This document shows, piece after piece, positions 1 through 8,523 of a DNA stretch of 64,000 bases. Below the pieces are notes generated by a model. It was not told the DNA's origin, did not search any database, and worked only from the letters and a program-made list of their open reading frames with translations. The position numbers and the translations under genes are program-made. The stretch comes from SHAN690 sp038131955 (GTDB lineage Bacteria > Bacteroidota > Bacteroidia > Flavobacteriales_G > Salibacteraceae), in contig JAYPQK010000001.1 of assembly GCA_038131955.1 (NCBI GenBank), forward strand, positions 310,001 to 374,000, written 5' to 3'. Within the stretch, counting starts at the first letter, position 1. Each line of letters opens with the position of its first letter.

Positions 1-500
1 CTGAACTTCTTCGTGCGGTTACCGCGGTACAAAGCATCTTCAAAGCAGATGGTGACCTCCTGAATGACCGGCTCGTCATTGATGCGCTGGATCGCAAACT
101 CCACCGCCGTGATCAGGTTCTCTCTAGCGTCGGTTCTGATCATTCCGATCGGTAGCTGTGACCCGGTCAGAATTACGGGTTTCCGCAACCCACAAAACAT
201 AAAGCTCAGCGCACTTGCAGTATATGCCAGCGTATCGGAGCCATGTAGGACAACAAATCCGTCGTAGTTGCGATAATTGCCATGAATCGTGGTCGCGATC
301 TTTTCCCAGTGGTCGGGCATCATGTCGGAGCTGTCGATGGGCTCATCAAACGAGACCGAGTCTAGCGTGGCGCCAAGTCGGTTGAGCTCCGGTACCTTGG
401 CCAGGATATGGTCGAGGTCGAACGGCACGAGGGTTTGGCCGTCTTCCGACTGCACCATTCCGATGGTTCCACCGGTGTAAATGATCAGGATCTTACTCAC
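1..500 (-). CDS. ansA: Type I L-asparaginase, N-terminal part (cut by window edge)
   Basis: Only the first 166 codons are in the window; the C-terminus lies to the left of base 1. The protein hydrolyses L-asparagine to aspartate and ammonia, in the cytoplasm for type I enzymes. The N-terminus reads SKILIIYTGGTIGM, with the TGGT motif that carries the nucleophilic Thr, and further on LHGSDTLAYTASALSFM, the second conserved active-site motif (GSDT). There is no signal peptide, which fits type I. The start is GTG at 500-498; its GTGA overlaps the TGA stop of the upstream porin gene by 4 bases, so translation is probably coupled to it. It is the last visible gene of a tatD-porin-asparaginase operon. 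Confidence 0.9.
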   Translation of the reverse strand, partial: MSKILIIYTGGTIGMVQSEDGQTLVPFDLDHILAKVPELNRLGATLDSVSFDEPIDSSDMMPDHWEKIATTIHGNYRNYDGFVVLHGSDTLAYTASALSFMFCGLRKPVILTGSQLPIGMIRTDARENLITAVEFAIQRINDEPVIQEVTICFEDALYRGNRTKKF

Positions 501-1669
501 TCTGCGAATGTGAAAGTTTTATCGAAATAAATTCCGATGGTGGCCAAGATCTGGGCTCTAGACCCCAGCATCGGATGTACCCTTGTAACGGATTCGCGAT
601 AACCTTCGGGATAATCCTCCACCAGTGGGTCTGGATCGTAGAGAAAGCGCGATTCGATCCGGAAGAACCCGAATTCTTCTACTGCCTTTTCCACACTCAT
701 GGTTGCTCCAAGGATCGTCATGCCGCCTCCTGCCGCAGGATACACGCTAGAGGTAGTAGCCCGACTGTTCCACGGCGTCGCATTTGGAATCACTCGAAAC
801 GAGTTGATAGAGCTTTGATCGTGGAAGACCTCGCCTCTCACAGCCACAGACAGATCGTTCTTGATGTGGTACTTGGCCGTGAGCAGTCCCGCAACGAGCG
901 GGTCCGCCAACCAACCGGGTCCACCGTAGCGCCACTGATTCGCAAAGGCGACATCTACTCCGGCTTGCAGGGTGAGTCTATCGAAATCCATGTTGGCGTA
1001 GATATTCTGATAAAGGAGATAGGCGTCATTCAACTGACCTGTATTCTCTTGGCCTGCCATGTTCGAATAGCTCATGAACAGTCTGTCGTTCCATTGCTTG
1101 GAAATGAGCATTCCGAAGGTTTTGTAATCGTTGTCGTCGATGTGTTTGTTGTAGCCATTGATCATGTGGAGTTCGATATGCCAATCCTTCCCGAAGTCGT
1201 AGGACAAGCGTGCCCCACTTTGATAGAACGGCCCATAGAAGGTGCCGAGGCTGATGATGCTCATCATATTATCCCTCGGTAAGAAGCTCTCTGTTCCGAC
1301 GTGCGTTTTAAAGAAGCCCATGTCCAGCCAAAGCCCTTTCGCTAGGCGTACTCCGGCGTTGGCTTCTTGGATGTTCCGATAGGTACTCTCCCAAGTGATG
1401 GCAGGAATATCACCGAAATGCACCGTGGTTAAGCCTCTGAATCGATCACTGTCAAAGCTTCCCGTGACTTGGGCGATGTTGAGTCCAAGGTTGTTGTGAA
1501 ACGCCCCGATGCAATCGTGCTGCTGGAGTCGCACGTCGCTCGCGTTGGTGTAGTATGAGTAATAGACATCGGAATAAGCACCAAAAGAGGCTTCGGCTCC
1601 GTCCCATGGTGATTGCGCTGCAGCGCTAATCGTCAAAATGCTCAGGGTGATCGTTAGAATCCGTGTCAT
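497..1669 (-). CDS. Outer-membrane beta-barrel porin (BBP2-like)
   Basis: A 390-residue protein with a Sec signal peptide (about residues 1-18, ending SAAAQ) and a body rich in aromatic and glycine residues with alternating polarity, ending in a short segment with a C-terminal Phe-Ala-Glu. Its pattern (GAYSDVYYSYY near the N-terminus, ITWESTYRNIQEANAGVRL, GTFYGPFYQSGARLSYDF) is that of the Bacteroidota putative beta-barrel porin-2 group. Substrate is unknown. The start ATG at 1669 lies inside the end of tatD (44-base overlap) and the stop overlaps the asparaginase start, so all three genes are tightly coupled. Confidence 0.8.
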   Translation of the reverse strand: MTRILTITLSILTISAAAQSPWDGAEASFGAYSDVYYSYYTNASDVRLQQHDCIGAFHNNLGLNIAQVTGSFDSDRFRGLTTVHFGDIPAITWESTYRNIQEANAGVRLAKGLWLDMGFFKTHVGTESFLPRDNMMSIISLGTFYGPFYQSGARLSYDFGKDWHIELHMINGYNKHIDDNDYKTFGMLISKQWNDRLFMSYSNMAGQENTGQLNDAYLLYQNIYANMDFDRLTLQAGVDVAFANQWRYGGPGWLADPLVAGLLTAKYHIKNDLSVAVRGEVFHDQSSINSFRVIPNATPWNSRATTSSVYPAAGGGMTILGATMSVEKAVEEFGFFRIESRFLYDPDPLVEDYPEGYRESVTRVHPMLGSRAQILATIGIYFDKTFTFAE

Positions 1670-2453
1670 GACTAGGTAGATTTAAATGAAATAGATCAAT
1701 GCAATTCTGAGTGGTGATCTTGTGAATCTCTTCCCCCGGTTGGTTGTAGCAAGCCGCCAACTTCTCCGCGACCAAGGCGGCGTAGGACGGTTCATTCCGC
1801 TTCCCACGATGAGGGACCGGTGCAAGATAGGGGGCATCTGTTTCCAGGATAAAAAGCGAAGGGTCGAACTCGTGGATGAACTGGTCGATCTTGCCATTCT
1901 TGAAGGTGAGTACGCCACCTAAGCCCATCTTGAATGTGCCGTAGTCGGCAATGTGCTGCGCTTGTTCTTTGGTACCGGTGAAGCAGTGAAATACTCCCCT
2001 AAGTCTATCGTCATGAAGGCGATCCACCACCTCGAAGGTCTCGTCAAAAGCGTCTCGAACATGGATAACAATAGGTAAGTTCAACGCCTTAGCCCACTGG
2101 ATCTGTTGCTCAAACGCGTCGATCTGCTTATCGAGGGTCGACTCATCCCAATACAGGTCAATCCCGATCTCTCCTACTGCCCAGTATTTGCGCACGGGTT
2201 GAAAGAGGTGGCGCTTGATCTCCTCGAGCTGGTCTTGGTAATCGTCCTTGACCGAACAGGGGTGCAGGCCCATCATAGGAAAGGCATTGTCGGGTAGTCG
2301 ATCCTGGCATTTGTGGAGTGAGGTAATGGATTCCACGTCGATGTTTGGCAGCAGATAATATTCCACTCCTGCCTTGCGAGCACGATCGATCGTGTCATCA
2401 AAGTCCTCGTCAAAATCCGGAAGGTAGATGTGGGTGTGGCTATCGATCAGCAT
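1626..2453 (-). CDS. tatD: TatD-family metal-dependent hydrolase/DNase
   Basis: A 275-residue TIM-barrel hydrolase. Metal-binding signatures are visible: DSHTHI at residues 4-9, GEIGID, VIHVRDA, HCFTGT and ETDAPYLAPVPHRGKRNEP near the C-terminus. TatD proteins are Mg-dependent 3'-5' exonucleases acting on single-stranded DNA in repair or quality control; the exact substrate here is not known. It is the first gene of the tatD-porin-asparaginase operon. A perfect TAnnTTTG element (2458-2465) ends only four bases before the ATG, so the mRNA is predicted to be leaderless. Confidence 0.92.
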   Translation of the reverse strand: MLIDSHTHIYLPDFDEDFDDTIDRARKAGVEYYLLPNIDVESITSLHKCQDRLPDNAFPMMGLHPCSVKDDYQDQLEEIKRHLFQPVRKYWAVGEIGIDLYWDESTLDKQIDAFEQQIQWAKALNLPIVIHVRDAFDETFEVVDRLHDDRLRGVFHCFTGTKEQAQHIADYGTFKMGLGGVLTFKNGKIDQFIHEFDPSLFILETDAPYLAPVPHRGKRNEPSYAALVAEKLAACYNQPGEEIHKITTQNCIDLFHLNLPSHDTDSNDHPEHFDD

Positions 2454-2457
2454 TTCT

Positions 2458-2465
2458 CAAAAATA
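2458..2465 (-). promoter_or_regulatory. Predicted -7 promoter element of tatD operon
   Basis: TATTTTTG on the minus strand, a perfect match to the Bacteroidota -7 consensus TAnnTTTG. It is followed by AGAA and then the ATG of tatD. No clear -33 TTG is seen at the expected distance. Confidence 0.6.
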
Positions 2466-2599
2466 GGGAAGGATTGGATTATGGTTTGATTGGGCCGCGA
2501 ATTTGAGCGGGCTCGTTGATCGGCAATCAGAAAGAACTTCGTGTAATTAGCGTAATTCGCGGCCCAAAAAAATCAATTGACGAATTTCGTAGCCATAGG

Positions 2600-3574
2600 A
2601 TGAACTCCCCTACTCGCATATTGATCGTTCGCTTTAGCTCTATTGGCGATATCGTGTTGACCACGCCGATCGTTCGGGCGCTGAAGACACAGCTGGAGGG
2701 TGAGGTTCAGATCGACTACATCACCAAGAAGCAGTTTACCTCTATCCTCGAGCCGAACCCATATATCGATGAGGTGATCACGATCGACAAGCACGTCGGC
2801 GAGGTGGTGGAAAGATTGCGCGACGGGATGTACGATTACGTCGTTGACCTGCACAACAACATTCGGTCAAAGCAGGTGAAGAAGGCGGTGAAAGCCCTTT
2901 CGTTCACCCTCGATAAACGCAATTTGGCGAAGTGGCTCTACGTGCGCACCAAACGCGAGGTTTCCCCGATCGGACATGTCGTTACGCGGAGTTTCGATGC
3001 GGTCAAAGCCTTGGGTATCTCTCATGATGAAAAAGGCCTGGATTATTTCATTCCTTCTACTCAAGAAGTGTCTATGAACGCCTTGCCCGAGGGGTTTAGA
3101 AATGGTTATGTAGCCTACGCCATCGGCGGACAGATGAAGGGAAAGATCCTCCCTGTGGACAAGATGATCGAGCTATGCAAAATGATCGACCGCCCGGTGG
3201 TCTTACTCGGCGGGACCGAAGACCGGTCAACCGCAGATCAAGTGGCCAAGGAGCTGGGAGATAAGGTCTTCAATGCCTGCGGGGCATTCTCCCTACACCA
3301 ATCGGCCAGCGTCGTGAAGCAGGCTGAAAAGGTCATCAGCCATGACACCGGCTTGATGCACATAGCAACGGCTTTGGAGAGGCCCGTCATCTCGCTGTGG
3401 CTCGCTACTACGCCAGCATTGGGCTTTGCTCCGTGGAATGCTGTCGAAGGCTCGTTGATCATCGAAGCAGATTGCCCAAAGCGCCCCACGAGCAAACTCG
3501 GGAACCGAGGGTATCAAGATGGTTGTGTCTTCAATATCGACCTGAAGGCGATCGCTGATGCGGTGAATGGTTGA
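2600..3574 (+). CDS. Glycosyltransferase family 9 (heptosyltransferase-like)
   Basis: A 324-residue protein of the ADP-heptose:LPS heptosyltransferase family (GT9). The N-terminus ILIVRFSSIGDIVLTTPIVRALK is the family's typical donor-domain opening, and the C-terminal half holds LLGGTEDRSTA and SHDTGLMHIATALERPVISLW, the nucleotide-sugar binding region. It would add a heptose-like sugar to lipopolysaccharide at the inner membrane. An upstream in-frame start at 2516 exists, but the first 28 residues from it are not family-like, so ATG 2600 is chosen. It is convergent with the alkyltransferase-like gene; the stop codons are adjacent. Confidence 0.88.
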   Translation: MNSPTRILIVRFSSIGDIVLTTPIVRALKTQLEGEVQIDYITKKQFTSILEPNPYIDEVITIDKHVGEVVERLRDGMYDYVVDLHNNIRSKQVKKAVKALSFTLDKRNLAKWLYVRTKREVSPIGHVVTRSFDAVKALGISHDEKGLDYFIPSTQEVSMNALPEGFRNGYVAYAIGGQMKGKILPVDKMIELCKMIDRPVVLLGGTEDRSTADQVAKELGDKVFNACGAFSLHQSASVVKQAEKVISHDTGLMHIATALERPVISLWLATTPALGFAPWNAVEGSLIIEADCPKRPTSKLGNRGYQDGCVFNIDLKAIADAVNG

Positions 3575-3910
3575 TTAATCCAACGTCAGCTCCAGCGTCG
3601 GATCCCAAAACAATTCTTCGAACTTTTTCACCTTATCGTTCACGACTTCTATCCCCTCTGCCTCCAGTCTTTCCTGCATGGCAAAAGGCGTCTCAAAATG
3701 CATTTTACCGGTAAGCAACCCTTGGCTGTTGACTACACGATGAGCCGGAACCGGTGGCACCTGTCGATGACTGGCATTCATGGCCCAGCCCACCATTCGA
3801 GCTGATCTCGGGGCGCCTAGATACCTGCCGATGGCCCCGTAGCTGGTCACCCTTCCATGAGGAATGAGTCTGACCACTTGATATACCTGATCGAAAAAAT
3901 CGCTGTCCAC
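3575..3910 (-). CDS. MGMT-family alkyltransferase-like protein (ATL, no catalytic Cys)
   Basis: A 111-residue protein matching the C-terminal DNA-binding domain of O6-alkylguanine-DNA alkyltransferase (FDQVYQVVRLIPHGRVTSYGAIGRYLG). The active-site PCHR motif reads VPAHRVV, with Ala in place of the alkyl-accepting Cys. Such alkyltransferase-like proteins bind O6-alkylguanine and hand it to nucleotide excision repair rather than removing the alkyl group; Ala versions are known elsewhere. The start is GTG at 3910. A perfect TACCTTTG (3915-3922) ends four bases before this GTG, which supports the start and predicts a leaderless mRNA. Confidence 0.87.
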   Translation of the reverse strand: MDSDFFDQVYQVVRLIPHGRVTSYGAIGRYLGAPRSARMVGWAMNASHRQVPPVPAHRVVNSQGLLTGKMHFETPFAMQERLEAEGIEVVNDKVKKFEELFWDPTLELTLD

Positions 3911-3914
3911 CCAT

Positions 3915-3922
3915 CAAAGGTA
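3915..3922 (-). promoter_or_regulatory. Predicted -7 promoter element of the ATL gene
   Basis: TACCTTTG on the minus strand, perfect to TAnnTTTG, followed by ATGG and then the GTG start codon. The ATG directly after the element is in another frame and opens no family-like protein. Confidence 0.6.
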
Positions 3923-3990
3923 AGCAGCGCCGTTCGTCACGCATTGCACAACTCGATCCAACGCTCGTGCTGTAAATGCCCTGAGCAAAG

Positions 3991-3998
3991 TACTTTCG
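3991..3998 (+). promoter_or_regulatory. Predicted -7 promoter element of the DUF5916 gene
   Basis: TACTTTCG, one mismatch to TAnnTTTG, followed by CGGC and the ATG at 4003. The 4-base spacing repeats that of several other genes in the window. Confidence 0.45.
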
Positions 3999-4002
3999 CG
4001 GC

Positions 4003-6450
4003 ATGAATCGGCTTGGACTTTGGATGATCATCGGCACCCTCATGCTTCCGGGTCTGCTGCGCGCTCAAATCGACATCCCGAGAAAAACCATTACTGCTAC
4101 CCGTGCATCTGAGCGTCCAAAAATCGACGGACTGCTGGACGACGCCGATTGGAAGACCGCTCCTGTGGCGACCGACTTCGTCATGTTCGAACCTGAAAAC
4201 GGAACCGACGTTCCCTCCAATATGCAAACCAAGGTTCGCGTGCTATACGATGACAACGGCATCTACATCGGGGCCTTCATGCGGGATCGTGCTCCGGATA
4301 GCATCTTGACCCAGCTGACCGAAAGGGATGTCTACAACCAAAACACCGACTGGTTTGGATTCTTCCTCAACCCTTACAACGACGGTCTGAGCGACTTCAA
4401 CTTCTGGGTGACCGCAGCGGGAACACAGAGCGATGCCCGCACTACTCCTGAAATGGACGACTTTTCGCTGAACTCGGTCTGGAAAAGCGCCGTCAGCATC
4501 AGCGACTCCGGCTGGGTGGTCGAAGCTGAGATCCCCTATATCGCCTTGCGTTTGCCGGAAACACCCGTGAAGGACTGGGGACTAAATTTCATGCGGAATG
4601 TGCGTCGCAGCAGGAAACTTTCGACTTGGAATTTTCTCGATAAAAGCCTCGGGTATCGATTCGAGTACCAATGCGGACTGCTCACAGAAATGGCCGACAT
4701 CGAACCGCCTGTTCGACTTTCTGCTACACCCTATGTTTCGGGATATATCGACAACTTCAACGGCAATACCGCCTACGACCTGAATGCTGGGATGGACCTG
4801 AAATATGGGATCAACGAGAGCTTCACCCTCGACATGACCTTGGTGCCTGACTTTGGGCAAGTCGCCTTTGACCAACAGTTCGTCAACCTTACTCCGTTTG
4901 AGAATCAATTCGAAGAGAACCGACAATTCTTCACCGAAGGAACGGACCTCTTCAACATCGGCAACCTGCTTTATACGCGTCGTATTGGTGGACAACCTAA
5001 GAACATTCGAGGTCAAGACCTCAGCTCGAACGACTCCGTGACGATCCAGCAGGAGTACACCCGTTTGATCAACGCCACGAAGGTGTCCGGTCGCACTAAG
5101 AACAACCTCGGCATCGGGTTCATGAACGCCCTGACCGATGATAATTTCAGCACACGCATCGAGGATGGGGTTGAGACCCAGATCCTCACAGAGCCACTGA
5201 CCAATTACAACGTGATCGTATTGGACCAACGCATCAACCGCAACTCTTCACTGAGTTTTGTGAACACGAACACCATGCGGAGAGGTCCAAGTCGCGATGC
5301 CAACGTAGCCGGCTTGGTGGGGCGCTTCAATTCGAAGTCCGGCAAGTACTTCTACAACGGAGAACTGAAGCAAAGTGCCTTATTCGAGAATGGTGACGTA
5401 GATGCGGGATACTCCACGGAAATTTCAACCGGTGATGTTGAAGGTCATTGGCGATGGGCCGTTGCGCAAAAGTTGATCACCGACAATTTTGACATCAACG
5501 ACCTCGGCTTTCAGCAGCGAAACAATCAGGTGGGTAGCTACGCGTCGCTGAGCTACGTGACGATCCAGCCTACCAAGCGCTTCAATCGCTTCGAGCATGA
5601 AGTGAACGTGGGTTACGAGCGCCTGCTCGAGCCCTTTTCTTATGAGGACTTCTTCCTTTTTTACCGCATGTTCTACCTCAAGCGAAACTTCTTCGCGTTT
5701 GGCGCCGATGTCAGTGGCCGCCCTCTAGAGACCGTGGACTTTTTCGAACCTCGGGAGGTGGGTCGATACTTCATCAATCCGCGCAACATCGAGGTAGGCG
5801 GCTTCATTTCCAGCGATTACCGCAAGGCCCTGGCGATCGATGCCAGGGCAGGCGCAACGTACATGGACGAGTATGACCGATCGAGTGTTCGACTGAATGT
5901 AGAGCCTCGTATTCGCGTTGGCGACCACCTTTTCATTATTCCAAGCGGGTTTATCCAAAAAACATGGAACGATTACGGCTTTGTGCCAGACACCCTACCT
6001 ACGGACATCTTATTTGGTCGACGTGACAACCTATATGTGGAATCACGCATACAGGCTCGCTACGTTTTCAACCCAACCACCACCCTGAGTCTGATCATGC
6101 GGCATTCCTATTTCGATGTCAATTATCACGACTTCCACTTGCTTGAGGAAGATGGCACGCTCACTGGCTCCGATCGCGAGGCGGTGGACGACATCAACTT
6201 CAACACCTTCAACGTGGACATGAAATTCTCTTGGTGGTTTGCCCCCGCATCCGAATTTGTGATCCTCTACCGAAACGTCATTGCACGGGCTGATAATATC
6301 GTAGACCAAGGTTATATCAACAACCTCGAACGCACCTTTCAGTCACCGATGCAGAACAACCTCTCCATTCGATTGACCTACTTCTTGGATTACAACCGCA
6401 CGCGGAACTACTTCAAGGCTAGGAAGTCAACCGATACTTCAGGTACTTGA
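4003..6450 (+). CDS. DUF5916 outer-membrane protein with CBM9-like N-terminal domain
   Basis: An 815-residue protein with a signal peptide (residues 1-22, ending LLRAQ). Residues about 40-210 look like a family 9 carbohydrate-binding-like domain (RPKIDGLLDDADWKTAPVATDF, DWFGFFLNPYNDGLSDFNFW), followed by a long beta-strand-rich DUF5916 region with outer-membrane barrel character (TLVPDFGQVAFDQQFVNLTPFE, FFTEGTDLF are hallmark segments). It probably sits in the outer membrane. The substrate is not known. The 3' end overlaps the convergent trmB gene by 32 bases. Confidence 0.85.
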   Translation: MNRLGLWMIIGTLMLPGLLRAQIDIPRKTITATRASERPKIDGLLDDADWKTAPVATDFVMFEPENGTDVPSNMQTKVRVLYDDNGIYIGAFMRDRAPDSILTQLTERDVYNQNTDWFGFFLNPYNDGLSDFNFWVTAAGTQSDARTTPEMDDFSLNSVWKSAVSISDSGWVVEAEIPYIALRLPETPVKDWGLNFMRNVRRSRKLSTWNFLDKSLGYRFEYQCGLLTEMADIEPPVRLSATPYVSGYIDNFNGNTAYDLNAGMDLKYGINESFTLDMTLVPDFGQVAFDQQFVNLTPFENQFEENRQFFTEGTDLFNIGNLLYTRRIGGQPKNIRGQDLSSNDSVTIQQEYTRLINATKVSGRTKNNLGIGFMNALTDDNFSTRIEDGVETQILTEPLTNYNVIVLDQRINRNSSLSFVNTNTMRRGPSRDANVAGLVGRFNSKSGKYFYNGELKQSALFENGDVDAGYSTEISTGDVEGHWRWAVAQKLITDNFDINDLGFQQRNNQVGSYASLSYVTIQPTKRFNRFEHEVNVGYERLLEPFSYEDFFLFYRMFYLKRNFFAFGADVSGRPLETVDFFEPREVGRYFINPRNIEVGGFISSDYRKALAIDARAGATYMDEYDRSSVRLNVEPRIRVGDHLFIIPSGFIQKTWNDYGFVPDTLPTDILFGRRDNLYVESRIQARYVFNPTTTLSLIMRHSYFDVNYHDFHLLEEDGTLTGSDREAVDDINFNTFNVDMKFSWWFAPASEFVILYRNVIARADNIVDQGYINNLERTFQSPMQNNLSIRLTYFLDYNRTRNYFKARKSTDTSGT

Positions 6451-7123
6451 TCGTCTTCCCTTGCTCCAGCCACATCTGCTCATAGAAGGTGCGGATGTTG
6501 AGCACGTCCTGCATCTTTTCATCGAGCTGGTGGATGCCCTCTTGATAGAGGCGGTTGGTGTCGAACTCCTTTTCAAACTTCACCCCTTTTTCGGCAGCAT
6601 TGAACTCAGGAATGGCCTCATCTCTTGTAAAGGAATAGAGGTCGTCGCTGTCGCACTTCAAGTGCAAGGTTCCTCCCGGCTTGAGCACCTGGATGTAGCG
6701 ATCCAAGAAGAGCTCGTGGGTCAAACGCTTTCGGGGTCTTCCCAGCTGCGGATCGGCAAAAAGGATCCAGATCTCAGAGATCTCACCCGGAGCAAAAAAG
6801 GATAAGATCATATCGATCTTGGTACGTAGGAATCGAACGTTGGTCATGCCCTCATCCTCTACCTGCTGGGCACCGGTGTACATCCGCGCTCCTTTGATAT
6901 CGATGCCGATGAAGTTCTTTTCTGGAAAGATCTTCCCCATGCCCACGGAATACTCCCCTTTGCCGCAGGCGAGCTCCAGTGCGATCGGATTGTCATTTCC
7001 AAACTCTTCGTGCCACTTCCCCTTCAAGCGGTAGTTCGTGTTCAAGACCTCGCTGAACGGAGGTTCGATCACGTGGGTCATGTCCTTGACCTTGGCGAAT
7101 TTCTTCAGCTTGTTCTTCCCCAT
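6419..7123 (-). CDS. trmB: tRNA (guanine-N7-)-methyltransferase TrmB
   Basis: A 234-residue SAM-dependent enzyme that methylates G46 in the tRNA variable loop. Visible motifs: LELACGKGEYSVGMG (SAM-binding glycine loop), NFIGIDIKGARM, and FADPQLGRPRKRLTHELFL, the family's equivalent of PDPWPKxRHxKRR. Length is normal. Its ATG (7123-7121) shares one base with the stop of the upstream short-chain dehydrogenase (TGATG), so the two are co-translated. Confidence 0.94.
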   Translation of the reverse strand: MGKNKLKKFAKVKDMTHVIEPPFSEVLNTNYRLKGKWHEEFGNDNPIALELACGKGEYSVGMGKIFPEKNFIGIDIKGARMYTGAQQVEDEGMTNVRFLRTKIDMILSFFAPGEISEIWILFADPQLGRPRKRLTHELFLDRYIQVLKPGGTLHLKCDSDDLYSFTRDEAIPEFNAAEKGVKFEKEFDTNRLYQEGIHQLDEKMQDVLNIRTFYEQMWLEQGKTIKYLKYRLTS

Positions 7124-7821
7124 CAGAAGTCAGGATTGATAGCTACGAGGTCGATCTCAGACGGAACCGTGCCTCGCTTCAGCGAAAGGATGTTGGAGAT
7201 CATCGAGGCGATGTCTTCGGGTTGCACGAACTCGTCAAATGGCGCATCCATTCCGTCCCAACTCGATGTGGCGATGGAAGAAGGGAAGAACGCCGTCACT
7301 TTCACACCAAGGGGCAAGAGCGTCTGATGCAAGACTTTGTGGTATCCCCACAAGGCGAACTTCGAAATGGTGTAGCTCGCTGCGTCGACTCTTGGTTTGC
7401 GATTGACGACCGAACAGACATTGAAGATGTGTCCTGTCTTCTGGGATTTGAATCGGTTGATCAGCGCTTGTGTCAGAGCATAAGGAGCTTGAAAGTTGAG
7501 CGCCATTTGAAAATCCAAGTGGGCGTCTCCTTCGTCGAGTCGATCGGGAATATACGTGCCGACATTGTTGACCAAGATATCAATCGATTCACAGGCGTCA
7601 AGAATTTCCTTGGCATAGCGGATCACGTCTTCCTGGTCTGTAAAATCGATGGCCCGGATCTGGACAGGGTTTCCAGTTTGCTTTTCGATCTCTTCCTTGG
7701 CTTCTATCAATTCACTTTCCTTTCGGGACGAGAGCCAAACCCGATAGCCTTGTTGAGAAAGCTCTTCGGCGATCGATCTGCCGAGGCCCTTGGATGAGCC
7801 GGTGATGATGGCGTTTTTCAT
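7123..7821 (-). CDS. Short-chain dehydrogenase/reductase (SDR)
   Basis: A 232-residue classical SDR. The N-terminus NAIITGSSKGLGRSIAEEL holds the TGxxxGxG cofactor loop; NNVGTY, the serine region NVCSVVN and the catalytic YTISK follow. It is an NAD(P)-dependent oxidoreductase of unknown substrate. ATG 7821 is preferred over an in-frame start at 7851 because the N-terminus fits the family and a -7-like element CATCTTTG (7826-7833) lies between the two, four bases before ATG 7821. It is the first gene of an operon with trmB. Confidence 0.9.
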   Translation of the reverse strand: MKNAIITGSSKGLGRSIAEELSQQGYRVWLSSRKESELIEAKEEIEKQTGNPVQIRAIDFTDQEDVIRYAKEILDACESIDILVNNVGTYIPDRLDEGDAHLDFQMALNFQAPYALTQALINRFKSQKTGHIFNVCSVVNRKPRVDAASYTISKFALWGYHKVLHQTLLPLGVKVTAFFPSSIATSSWDGMDAPFDEFVQPEDIASMISNILSLKRGTVPSEIDLVAINPDF

Positions 7822-7825
7822 GCGG

Positions 7826-7833
7826 CAAAGATG
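7826..7833 (-). promoter_or_regulatory. Predicted -7 promoter element of the SDR-trmB operon
   Basis: CATCTTTG, one mismatch to TAnnTTTG, with a TTG about 20 bases upstream on the minus strand as a plausible -33. CCGC separates it from the ATG. Confidence 0.5.
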
Positions 7834-7921
7834 GGCAGAATGACGGCGCATTGCAATCCAAGTGTAATCTTGAGCAAGCTTAATGGGAAATGGATCATCG
7901 TGTTATCTTTAGCGGCTCCTA

Positions 7922-8518
7922 ATGAAAAGAAACCTAACTATCATCTTGATGACCGCCTTGGTCGGTTGTTCATCTTCCAAGAAGAACGCCGAGGCAAGCG
8001 CAGCGCCTGAAGTTCCCTCAAACATGGAAGCTGTAGCGGATGATCATGTCGCGACCGAAGAGCCGGAAAACACTCCACCGGAAAGCACAGACGAAGCGGT
8101 TTGGCAACAGAAAGACCCGATGATGCTTCCCGACCAAGAGATGCGAATCCAAGTTTCTGAGTTCGACGCCTATTACTGCGACTTTAGCGAAGTGACTCGT
8201 CCGTTGGGTCCCGAGGCTACTGAGGTCATGCTCCCGACGTTAACGGGAATGGTCACTTTCTCCATCGAGAATTCGAACACGATGAGTCCGGCTTTAGCCG
8301 CTAAGTTTCCAACGATTCGCTCGTTCAAGGGGAAGTCGAAAGACGGCAAACTCACCCTGCGTTTGGACACCAACGACGAAGGTCTCTTTGCCGAGATCAC
8401 CGGAACCGAGAGAAAAGAATTGATCGCGCCCTTGTTCAAGGGTAGCCCATCCTATTATGCTGTTTATGCTGAAGAGAACTCCGAAGGGGGCACTCCTCGC
8501 GACGAAACCTATGACTGA
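7922..8518 (+). CDS. Lipoprotein resembling a metalloprotease propeptide
   Basis: A 198-residue lipoprotein: the signal MKRNLTIILMTALVGC ends in a lipobox (LVGC), then an acidic Ser/Pro/Glu linker to about residue 65. The C-terminal half (MSPALAAKFPTIRSFKGK, then KLTLRLDT, then GLFAEIT) follows the pattern of the propeptide of the protease encoded 5 bases downstream (VAEDLAERYPEIRTYKVRGK, then GFHGILF). No catalytic motif is present. A TATCTTTA at 7902-7909 may be its -7 element. I infer a membrane-anchored inhibitor or folding helper of the protease; this is not shown. Confidence 0.7.
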   Translation: MKRNLTIILMTALVGCSSSKKNAEASAAPEVPSNMEAVADDHVATEEPENTPPESTDEAVWQQKDPMMLPDQEMRIQVSEFDAYYCDFSEVTRPLGPEATEVMLPTLTGMVTFSIENSNTMSPALAAKFPTIRSFKGKSKDGKLTLRLDTNDEGLFAEITGTERKELIAPLFKGSPSYYAVYAEENSEGGTPRDETYD

Positions 8519-8523
8519 CAAGT

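Noticed and set aside
575..1282. A 235-residue open frame on the plus strand opposite the porin gene
   Set aside because: It is antisense to a well-supported porin with signal peptide, has no family-like sequence and is rich in Arg, Pro and Ser in the way of antisense frames.
4582..5229. A 215-residue minus-strand frame inside the DUF5916 gene
   Set aside because: Antisense to conserved DUF5916 sequence.
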